This document shows positions 38,001 through 50,000 of a stretch of DNA of 64,000 nucleotides, in pieces. Numbering within the stretch: the first letter of the stretch is position 1; every line of letters starts with the position of its first letter. The notes under the pieces are model-generated. The model ran no database searches, was not told where the DNA came from, and worked only from the letters and a program-made list of their open reading frames with translations. The position numbers were made by a program, and so were the translations under genes. The DNA is from Fasciolopsis buskii (taxonomy: Eukaryota; Platyhelminthes; Trematoda; Plagiorchiida; Fasciolidae), in assembly GCA_008360955.1 (NCBI GenBank), contig LUCM01008144.1, positions 108,210 through 172,209 on the forward strand. The letters are read 5' to 3'.

Positions 38001-41000
38001 TTCATGAGAATCGTATAACTAATTGAGAAGAGAACAGCCATGGCTTAGTTCAGTCCAGTTTTTATGACCATTAACGTTGGATCAATGAGCGCCGGTTTTG
38101 GTTCCTATCCTATCGCATCGTTTACTCAAAATAGGAGTGAACAAGAAATGGTAAGAACAACTGCAAAATAGTAAATCGGACAACTATGCAGAAACCTACA
38201 GATCGGGAATGCAAGTAAGCTACCGAGCTTACAAGAAATGACTAATATAAGACAACAGTGATGGAGAATCGACGCCACTCGCAAACTACTGTCACATTTT
38301 CCATGCCCGCACAACATGGGACATTTTGGTCTATCTAGGTGAGCAATAATCTTAAGGGAATGGAAAGAGACTTGCCAGCATTCCTCCTTTGCAACGAGAA
38401 GTTGCAGTTGCTCGACAGCTTTAAGCACGCGGCGTGCTGCACTACAGCTGCGAGAGGTGCAGAAAAAAATGCCGTTAAAAATACAGAAGGGCAAGCCGAG
38501 AACTTGCGATTCCCGCTGTACGCTGTCCGTGCTTCAAAAATACAATAAATGAATCTGTCTGGATTTTGCAAGGAAGGACAATAAACGTCGCGGGAACCAA
38601 ATTAACGAAATGTACTGACCTGACCAAACCGAACAACACTGGAGAGATCGCTTAGATCACACGGAATCCACCAAAGACCAGAGCCCATCAAGTCACCAGC
38701 AAGACAGGGACGCGCTCCAGGTGGACAGTATGGAGATGCGGCAATTACTGTGGCCCCGGCCCCGGCCAATTTGCATGCGATTCGAAGAGGTAGACCACAG
38801 CCGGCAGCTGAGACGACCATAAACTGGCCGCGTAAATCTTTGCCTCGTAAGATCTGCAATGCATGAAAAGTGATTTGAGAACCGAGAAGCAGTGGAAAAA
38901 AGGCACCTAAATAATCTAATTAGGGCGGTACAGCGAGGTTGATTTTGTTCTGTTTTCTTGGTTTACGGGACAGAAAACCGAATTGGGTTGTGCGAGCAGT
39001 GCAGTTAGCCGCACACAAATTTGTTCATGTCCAATAAAAATAAACTTTCTCACTTCTTTTTATTTACCATACAAACAATGTACAATATTTCAAGAAGAAA
39101 GCGGTGACCAATTTCAGGCGAGTAGTTGTGCCCGGGTCCGAAGCCAGGACATGCATATCCAGCTCACATAATGTTGAGTCCCTTATCGGTGACGGACAGG
39201 ATGGGATGAAAATGAGTTCACACTCCCATTTTTGCTTCGATATGGAATCGTTTAGTACAAAAAGACAAATGAGGAAACATCAGAATCTTTGACGAATTTA
39301 TTATCTCTATTAGGAGGTATCGAAAAGAAGCAAATACAATATGTATGTATATAATTGTTCCTTCATTTTTATCGTTTAGATAGGTCCAATCGGAGGTTCA
39401 TTAACGAAAAACCCTGTAGCAACTCCCTCGGATGAAATGACTAGTTGATCTAGTTACAAATGGAAGCCAAAAGATCAATCAACAAGAAGAAAAAACGTGG
39501 AACAATTTCATGCGCACTTATTCGATTTGGACTGCTCCCATTCGCCAGCCCTTTCTTAGTAGGCACTTACATGTAGTTTCTAGTGTGAAAAGGAGTGTTA
39601 ACTTCGACAAGAAATTACGACTTGTTAGTCTTGGTCTGTCCGATCGGGAAACAGATGATCAACAGTTTAGGGGATTGTAGTTTCTTTGAAGAGTATAGCT
39701 TTTAATTTCGACGATAAAATGGTGTGTCACCTAACTCAGGTTTTGGTGAAGGAGTTGATCTCGTTCTATCAAAGTTTGAATACATTCTCTAACGCTGACA
39801 ACCCTAGACACTATCCACTATGTGGTTGCATGGTTAAAACTAACCTAATAAATACTGGAGATTAGGTTATTCTCAGTCCAACACGGTTGCGAACTTAGCA
39901 GTTTCTCATTCGTTTCCTGTTGGAGTGTTTACCATGATTGCTTTAGGGCAGATAATGTATCGCCTTACTCGTTCTGGTAGGTGTAAACGAGTTGGTCATA
40001 TAGTAAATTGCGCCGCAGTAAGTTCTTTTGGCATATCTTTGTCATTTTAGACCGAGTATATGCATCCTCTAAGCAATTAGTCGCCACAGTGTATTAAAAT
40101 TGCCAAATGTCAAATCAGATCACAGAATGAAGAGCGCCAGTTTAAATGCAAAAATCGAATTTACCACAGTTACTTTTGGATTGCAGAATGGCTGATTCAA
40201 ATAGAAGCACTGCAAGATTCGGTGAAGTTCTTGGTCATACCAAATATAATAAGGATGACGGCGAAAATAAGATCTGCAGTAGATATGCAGATGATCAGTT
40301 TGATAGGAACCGAGGAGCATGTGTTACTACCAGACAAATCGTTCTACCTTCAGCAAGGCCAACTAATCAACCAGCCAGACCACACGTAAAGGAAGACAAA
40401 AATAAGCATTGACCGGGAACGAAGAAATGGAGTGGTCGTTAAAAAAACCGGCACAAAATAGACATTAAAATGATGATAACGGCACCAAGGTATAGGTAAA
40501 ATAAGCCATAGCTCATCAAACTTAAATTATATTGGGACAGACTCGCGAATTTGGCATTCAAAACATGTGGTATCCCGAATGGGCTTACTTCGTCTGCACA
40601 AGAGAATTTGTCGTATCTTTGTCTGGCAATCAGGCGACTTCGCGCGTGTCGTCCGGAGGGAATAGCAAAAGCCACACGAGGATCTAAATAGCTGACATGA
40701 CCTGTGGTGAGACTGCAAACAATAAATAGTAAACTGTTTTCAATATTGATACTGGGTGAACGAAAGCAACGTGAACAGCGGTGAGTCTAGTTCGACAGTG
40801 CTTATCCTTGCTGGCGAGATTAATCGCAAAACCCCTAAGACGTAGTTAAAAATCGTTAGCGAATGAGTGATAAAAGGTACTGGTTAATGAGCTTAGACAG
40901 TGCATGCATACTCCATCACATCTCGACCAGCTAACACAGTCCATAAATGACTCCGTTGTCAGCCAATTTGATGCCAACCTCCGTCTTCTTTCGGCTACAA

Positions 41001-44000
41001 ATATGAAGCTCAAATGATGGTTTGCAGTCCACTTCAGCAGCGAGACACGTTTTGATTCGCAAAGAACGGCTGTCATATCCAGGCAGAATGTAGGATTTCG
41101 TCAGTACTCAGTCATTTCCAGTAGGTGGGCAATTTGCCAATAAGATCTCCAGTGCTGGTCAAATAGGCACGTTTATTCTCTATCCATTCTGTCTCGACGA
41201 TCAGCTTTGGGCTTGGGGATCAGGGAGTGTTTCGTAATATGATATTCTGATCAGGGAACTTCTGTAGACCCTCCCGATACACCGAAAGCAAAAACACAAT
41301 TTGCCTAAGAGTCAGTTCACTCACGGCGGCTCCGACAGACCCATCTGACAACTGGGGTTAACCGAAAGCTAGCCCCCCTCTCAAAATTGCATTAGATCGA
41401 GAAATCATAAAGGGTGCCAATAAGATGGGATGTGACAATAAATTAGATGACAGGGGGCTGCCATCTGCCATCAGCAAAAGCGGAGGCAGCTGGATAAGCG
41501 CATAATGGATTCGAGCAATAGGCGGAAGTGCTAATGACCAAATAAATGCCTAGGATACGGTTTGTGAGACCTGACCGACACTAGAGAGATCCTAATGTGA
41601 TGTTCGAACACGTTTCGGTGTAGCCTGTTTGCAGAGCTGATAGAGCACATGCGCTATTAAGGCGTAAGTGGGTCCTAACATCACCGGGGCCACCGACTTT
41701 TCACATTCAGATTCGCCCAGAAGCTAAGGAACTGACAATGACGCAGATAGGGAGCAGTTGTATTGCCGAAACGATCAGTCTGATCGCCTAGGTTATACAG
41801 CCATCCTATTGTGAACGACAGTAAACATGGAAACTTGGGATTTGGTATATCAGTTGTTACGTGGACAGAGCCTATCACATAATTATTAAGACTCGTTTTA
41901 CTCGATTGCTTGGGCCAGATCACACATGGAGTTTGAGATGAAGTGGCGTACCTCGTAGCCTCTGGGGCCCGTAGCATTGGAAGAGAATCGACAATCATGA
42001 ACTCGAAACTTAAAGTGGATCAGAGACAGTTAGGGTTTCGACAGGGCATAATTGATGAAAAGTGTGCCATTTTCCACCAAAGTGGAGCTGGAATACAAAC
42101 CTTGGATTTTCGAGGCAGCAACCGCTTATTCCACTCCGTCAACACCTATAGGAGTCCCCATAGTTTCTTATCTATCTCGAATAACGGTGCAACAACGAAG
42201 TCTATCTGCAAACGTGCGCAGCACGAGCTAATCATTTCAACATATTCAGGTTCAGCGCTTGCTTTAGAAGTTTGGACTATGGAGCTCAAGAGCGTTTTTA
42301 TATGTTTCCGATAGTCCAGCTATCCCAAAGGAACCAATGTTTGAAATATTACCCAATTCACTTTTCAAAACCGCGAGGTAGAAATACGATACTATCATTT
42401 CGGAGGACCCAATATAATGATATAAATAATCTACGCCAATCATGATATATCATCAATAATTATCTTCAGCTATTAGGGTTTATTTAAAACGAACAGTAGA
42501 GTGGGCGACAGTGAAGAGGAGTGGTCGTAGGGAAACAAATCAACTGATGCAAACTCATTCCAATCAACCTGATCCATGAATTTGACTTACTGAACGAATT
42601 TCGTTCTTCCTGTCTCCTCACGATCACGAATCCATCCCGGGGGTAGCTCGGGAGGCACTTTTTTGCGCAGTCCGGAAATTGGATGATACTCTTGCTTTTG
42701 GTTCGTGATGTAACTGTCACGATGGTGCGGAGCAGAAGAGTCGTAAACAGAAGGACAAGTGTCACAACCGAGCAGCAGGGATTCAGTGGACAAATTTGGC
42801 GAGTGGTTTGTTTCGTATCTTATATTGGTCTATTGATTTCAAACAGAAAAGACAACTGGTTCCCACGATGTATGTATTCAGATTTCTGGTAAATCCGCAA
42901 AATGATTCTTTTGATATCACTCAATATTTAGATTCCCCGTTGATTTTTTAACCTTTGGTTAAACAAATAATACTCCAATCGATCGGAAACCGATAACGCC
43001 CACAGATGTCCTTTAAGATCGGTAGTATCAGTGAGCTAAGAAGCTCCGTTCTATTATCATTCGAATCTTTTACAAGAGGCATTCTGACAATGATATCACG
43101 CTGACTAGCGGTTCGAAAATACCGAGACAAGAGGCCATGAGTTTATTGAAATTATCCATCCCAATAGACAAACAATACCATCTTTTTTCTGGCGAAACCA
43201 CTGAATGGCATTCCATTCTTACTCAACCGTTTTGCTTTTCTAATCTACTATCAAGTTGAAGTGCTTAGGGACTACTTGGAAATAATGTCGTGATAAACTA
43301 CAAGAAAGACAACTGGAATGACACAAAGCAGTAGCCTGAAAGTAGCAGAGCAAAACTGCACGCCTTGTAATCGTAAAGAACATGACACAAACTGCTATGA
43401 ATGGATAGGAAACTGGAGTTTGATAAAAAGGACACAAATGAGCAGATTCATTCAATTTGGTAGGTTTCAGTGCAGTGCAAAAGCTTGTGCTGCTGCCTCA
43501 TTGACTGCCACACTTGACCACGTCCCTCAGGGTGAGTCATCATCTACCTTGGGGACAAAATATCACTTTACGCATGGCCGAAACTACAAATGAAACTTAT
43601 ACAAAAGATCCTGGCATTTTAAATCATTGTTTTCTTCTTTCTCGCTTATTTCCTATTTGTATGAGTAGTTTTTCTCTCAAACTTTCGGATCGGGCAGTTT
43701 CCAATCTCCATGATATCCGATTGGTATCAAAGCTTTCCATCACGCCTAACATAAATCTGAGATTACGCCCACGGTTACAAACACGTTCTACTCAATTCAG
43801 TAAGGGTTTCTCGGACAGTTGGTTGCCGGACAGGGACTCCATAGGAAATGCGAGCAGTCTCCATCGACATCGATCCTAAAGCAGTACGGTTGAAATTTTG
43901 TCCATGGAGGAATGTGTGTGCGTTCCTTCACTGGTTCAGTATAAAGCCTGTCAAAAGACGTAGGTGTTTAATCAGTCTTGGAACTTGCGCACCCATTTCC

Positions 44001-47000
44001 GCCGGCTTTTTTCCACATGCAATCACGACCTTTGTGTCCATGACTGAACCATTCTACAACCACCAGCGATTAACAGCATACGGTTTGCCTTTAACATCAG
44101 GCAGTCAGCCAATCAGTGCTCGACCCGTTGTTAACTAGTTTAATCAGTTGCATTTGTCTTTTAGGATGAATGATTAGTAACAAAGACACGTGTCCCTTCT
44201 TCCTTTTCATGCTGTATAAGGGGCTGGTTCGTAAATAAATCTGAATACAGTTTCCATACTCCTTTGTAATTAGATCTCATAGGGAGTCAGGCGATTGATG
44301 AGTAACTGACGGGAGGTAATCCAAAGGTTGCTGCATTTACACAACAAATTGCCGACGGAGGAAGCTTTCCAGTCCACAACGTCAACTTTAGGAGAGCGAT
44401 TATAATCAATCTTGAGAGACAACAAGGGGCACAGTTCGGAACATCTCAATTAAAAATGATGGGATCGATAATGCGAAAGTTCGATTCACAGTCCCATGAT
44501 CCACCTCACCACCGAAAAATCCCTATCAGCGGATACCAGTGCTACCAGCATTTGTAAACTCCTGGGTGATCCAGACACCGGAGTGACGTTCCATTCGTGG
44601 CTCAAACGATGGAGAGGCATATTCAGAGTGGAACTTTCCATGGCCGATATTCTGGTTCTCAAAAGTGATAGTAAAGAGCATGAAAGGAAAATTAATACAA
44701 CCATATAACAAAACCCTCTTGCTTCCACATTTGAAAACATGGTCAATCGCTTGTCAGAAACCTTTTGAGAAGTTCTTTTTCAGTACTAATCATCGGTGTT
44801 CGAGGCTGATCAGTAATGAAGTGGAGCGTTTTCTGCTGTTTTGTAGAATTGCAGACAGCAAAGCTGGACTTCCAATGAGAGAACAGCAACTCATATCTAT
44901 CTGTGGTTTGCAGTTGAAGTCAAAACCCGCCTGTTAAACGAAATTAAACAGAACCCCCAGATGGACCTGCGGACACCGACCACCGGGTGCTAACACTACA
45001 GAATCCAAAACATGATTCCACCATCTCAAAAAACCTCAGCTGCTTTTCCTTCGACGATGATCTAGCCATCACAGACTCAAAGTCGATTGCACCCAAAAAT
45101 GTTCAAATAACAAAGTCAACTAAATCACCAACCGCAGGCTGGAATTGTGCTGAATGACACTTTGTCAGCTTCTGCCGTTTAGAGACTATTCGTCAGCAAT
45201 GACAAATCCAACTTTTTAAAAGTGGTCATTAACCTGCCCATGTGCAGCAGATGTCTTTTAGGCATGTGTATAACTCGGGTCTCACTTCACATTTTATCAA
45301 GGCTACTTCTAACAACGAATTCGAAGCCATGTGGAAAAACGTTATAACCAATATCAATAATATTCAAAAAAATTCAACCGGATATAGCCTCAGATATCCC
45401 AGTACTTTCTAAGGAGATACAGAATATGCTCGAGTAGCTTTGGACAAACAAACTAAATAAGACGGCGCATAACGCTCCTGAGATAAGAGTATCGCCTGCT
45501 GACAAGTTCGATTGTGACGTCTCTTTTGATAGTATTCAATTCGTTGGTACCAGTTATCTCACTAATCACCTAAATCTAAATCTAACTGGACTTGGCTGGA
45601 TTGAAGAATTCTACCTCCTGGATGTACCACAAGACTACGTTTGCGACGATGTACAGCTGTCACCACAGCGCACCCACAGCTCCGACCACCGGGATACCAA
45701 ATTGACATGAAGTATACAACAGAAATTTGCCTTTTTCGAAACAGTCTCTGACCCCGCAACAAGATAAAAGTCATTCCTTGTCTGTCTCCTGAGTCGGAAC
45801 TCGTCTTCTGAACAAAACGACTAGTTCCGTACAATGTTCTCCGGAATGTTGGCCAAGAAATTGAAAGCATTAAAAGAGATGCTGTGCTACGAACTGTGAA
45901 TTATTCCACATGGACAGTGTTAATCATTTAGTCAAGAGGCCTAGTGGTAAGGTTCGATTAAGTGCTGACTTTTCCACTGATTTCAACACTGCTTTCGATA
46001 TGATATCAGCATCTACGCGTTCCGGAGGACTTGTGTGGAACACGTTTGCGCAGCTGAATTTTTCAGATAAGTATCTGTAAATGAGAGCAGAAGTTTCCAT
46101 GGCATTCCTGCGGGAATTTTTCCAGTTTTCTTGTCTGACATCTTCCATGAATATGAGTCCTGGTAATTTTCGACGATTAATGAGCAATATGATGACAAGG
46201 CTTGACGGAGTTTCCGCCTAACTGGACGATATCGTCATGGGCTTAGATCCGAACCAATTGTGGCAACGTTTGAAAACGGTACTTAGATGCTCCCAAGACC
46301 GTGGATTCCGAGTGATTGTGGGTAAGTCCATTTCCTTAACTCTCTCTAAGAAATAACTGAGTTATGTCACTGAAAAAATTGTCTTCTTCCGGACTCAGCA
46401 AACATCTAAGACATCAAGTAACGGTGCAATATTACGACCGACTCCGGGACTCATAAATCACCATTGATTATTTCCTACAGAAATGCATCCAATGAATGAA
46501 CTTTCGAGAAAAGAGCCCAAGTGAAATTAGTTTGCAGCTTTAGACCATGTGGACATTGGCGGCTCCCCCTTAATTTACAATCAATGCCATCCGTTTGCAG
46601 AAAATTCACCTGAAGCAGGACAGAATACCTTCTTGTGTCTTACTTCAAACAGCTTCAACTTCCCTGGCTCACCCTCCTTCCCGATGCAAACCCTAGACAA
46701 CAAAACAATTAACAACACATTCTTGTGTATTCAGGTTATGCATGTAACAACACAAATCCCTTCCCCACCCACATTTGTATCTGACTAATCCAATCCTTCC
46801 TATAGTGAAATTTTTGTCAAGATATATAGTGATGTAATGGCATGAGTACGAATCACTGAAAACGAGCTTGCTCGCCAAATTGTTTTCTTGAACAGCGTTC
46901 ACACAGTCACTTGACTACTAGGAGGGATTTCAGTAGGCGGAAGCAATCTCCAGATTCACTGAGACTCCCGTGCGAGAAAAGGACTGATTTTTGATTGGAC

Positions 47001-50000
47001 AAAACTGGGGCAATTCGTTTAATTTCGTCGCTTGGAGACATAGACATTGCACAAACAAGAGGTTCTCTTTTGAGCCAAAACACAATGTAGTTCATGAGTT
47101 TTACCACAATGGGTATGGTTTAAATTGTTGTCCTTATTTCAGGACGATTTTTTTGAGAATGTGGATAGGAAAACAATCGAAATAAAATCACATGTAGCGA
47201 TAAATGGAATTGAAATGCAACAACTGGGCAGTCGTGGTGGATGATACATCGATTGACTTCTAGTCATTTTGTAAGTTCGATTTCAACAAAAAGTGTGGTT
47301 ACTGATTCGCCTTGTGAATTTACTACCAACGGCTGATAGTAAAAAAGGACATTGGAATAAACCAGAAGGCACGATAATTGGGATGAGAAACAGAATAAGT
47401 AGCAAGTTACTGAGATCAGTTCAATAATGGCTGTTCGTAGACCAATCCAATTACCTTTCACAAGATTAAAGCACTTAAATGAATCTGACTATGAATTAAT
47501 TAGCCATGTTTGGTGAGCGTGGATTGCTGACGATTTACCACAAGTATAATGAATTGATTCTCTTAAGCTCCCGCTCGTTATTCAAATGGTGTTTAAGTTG
47601 CAAACAGCTCGCCAGAACATGTAGGCATCACAACTATGTGTTCAACAGGGACAACTGATAAAAGTAACTTCTCTACTTCTAGTAAGAAGAGATATTTAAT
47701 TCCAAAACACTTGCCGTAAAGCAGGGCAGTCTCGACAAACAACAATAAACACGTTATTGGACAATAATGGGCACTCCGTAAACGGTATGCTTAGCGCAGT
47801 CACGTGCCTGAGTGGTCTACTTGGAGTTTTGTCAAACAAAGATGTGTTTATTCATATCCAGGAGATGAATGAAGAACAGCAACGTAAAGCCAGTAAACGA
47901 CGAAAAATTTAGAGTAAAGAGAATTCCGCCTTCACGTAATCTATTGTGTAACAGAGTTCACAGACATGGGATGCGCCAACATTGAGCAGACGATCTAGGG
48001 AGCGGTATAGACAGAACTTCAAGCACGAACAGTAAGCATGCACAAACACTGAAATTGCTTACTTGTCCTAAGCACAAATTCGGCAGTGAATTTCACGACT
48101 CAGTCACAGTTAGAAAAGCAAGTGTAAATTGACCGAGACATATGATTCGGTAAAGATGATTCTAGACAACCTGAATAGTCTTAGAGTTACATGAAGATCT
48201 TATTGTTAAGATGATCAGGCAAAAACGGCTAGGTTGATTTCTGATCACCGGAACCAAAGACCATCCCCATGAGATGGACTATGCACAAACAGGGCGCTGA
48301 CGAATGACCTGAGGTGGATTCGATAATCCTAAAGTCTAGATGATTGTGTAAACGCTAAAAAGTCTGAATGCAACTACAGAGCGCGCCAAGATAAAAGAAG
48401 TGATCTAAAACTGGAGCAAAACGTAAACCCTAATCGTTAACACATACGTAAATATGCATAAGTGCTGACTTTCCTTGCTGACTCGACAACCAAATCGCCG
48501 TGCCAGTCAGGGTTACAAAACCAAGTGCAAATCCAACGGGGCCCAATAAAATCTGAGTGATTTTAAATTCAGTCGGGTCTCAAACGAGATGACCTCCACT
48601 TTCATTTAGTCAGGCCAAGGATCTAGACTGAGTTGTGCTATTCACGACCATTTACTGGTCCACAAATGGTGGTTCTTGGCAAAATCGGAAAGCAAGCGGA
48701 CGAGGTAAGACGAGTTAAGCCCATCCAAAGTGGTGAGATCGGTAGCGGAGTGGAAGGCAAGCAACGTTAATCTGCTCAACGCTTTTTATAGCACCTGATC
48801 GGTCACTTCATTCTCAGGCAATCACGCTATTAACCTAGCACTGAGTGACGGCTGAATTGGTCTTGTTAAACGCGTCCGACCGCAAGTTTTTATATCCCCT
48901 ATGCTTTGTGACCCTTTTGGTTTCATCACGTTATTTTATCAAAAGGTGAAGATGGGGAAAAACGTGTATTTTCCATGTGGTTTTTTGGATCTCTCGAAAC
49001 GATCAACTTGACGTGAAGATAGTGTCGTTCCAGACGAGGCTGTGTTGCACCGTCATGGTGAGGTCCATTTGACTGGGCGCAAAACAATCCGCGAATTTTA
49101 TTGGATAGGCATCAATGGTTAAACTCCAAACTAATCCCATGGTCGGTCATGCATGATACGACCCTACTGGACCATACTCCTCTGCAACTGTAAACGGTTC
49201 AACCTACTTCCGGAAGTCACAGCCCTTGTAGTTGCATTCAGACTTTTTAGCGTTTACACAATCATCTAGACTTTAGGTTTATCGAATCCACCTCAGGTCA
49301 TTCGTCAGCGCCCTGTTTGTGCATAGTCCATCTCATAGGGATGGTCTTTGGTTCCGGTGATCAGAAATCAACCTAGCCGTTTTTGCCTGATCATCTTAAC
49401 AATAAGATCTTCATGTAACTCTAAGACTATTCAGGTTGTCTAGAATCATCTTTACCGAATCATATGTCTCGGTCAATTTACACTTGCTTTTCTAACTGTG
49501 ACTGAGTCGTGAAATTCACTGCCGAATTTGTGCTTAGGACAAGTAAGCAATTTCAGTGTTTGTGCATGCTTACTGTTCGGGCTTGAAGTTCTGTCCATAT
49601 CTCTCGCCAGATCGTTTTCGTCACATTTGCAGAACGCTTAATGACCTTGAGAAACATGAAACACAGCAGTTGAATTTTCCCTTATCACTAGCTGCAGTTA
49701 TGCGTTATCCTTCGCAATTCGACAGACTTATTTCGACTCGTTGCTTTAAAGAATCACTGACATCGGTTAAGCGCCCAGCTCCGGACAAATGAAAGTAGCT
49801 TGAATCGCGTCCCTCATCCTGATGGATAATGGTTCCACGGTGTAAATCATGTATTTTTAGACAGGCTATCTGCCTTCTGTCAGGAAGTACGGAGAAGTTT
49901 ACAATCCATAAGCACCAAACAAAGAGTCAATCGGGGGCCCGTAAGAACTATAGGAGCCATATCCTTGCATACCTTGCCGCTTACCTTTCTACTGAGCCAT

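Larger units (their letters stand above)
31466..38619 (-). other. WWOX intron 4
   Basis: A 7.2 kb phase 0 intron with a GTCAGT donor. It contains a fold-back/SINE copy (about 33880-34150), a perfect 13-bp-stem hairpin (34475-34523), an (AT)n tract (about 35857-35882) and two unassigned coding-like stretches on the minus strand (32386-32676 and 34190-34636). None has the splice signals needed for an extra WWOX exon. Confidence 0.8.

Noticed and set aside
38367..38447. A piece downstream of exon 4 with LQLLVAKEE or RRNAG, first taken as the next SDR exon.
   Set aside because: Its phase does not fit the exon 4 donor (a stop appears), and exon 5 at 31465 fits both in phase and in sequence.
40439..40588. 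Hydrophobic membrane-like tail after exon 3.
   Set aside because: It follows a clear GTAAGC donor and is best read as intron.
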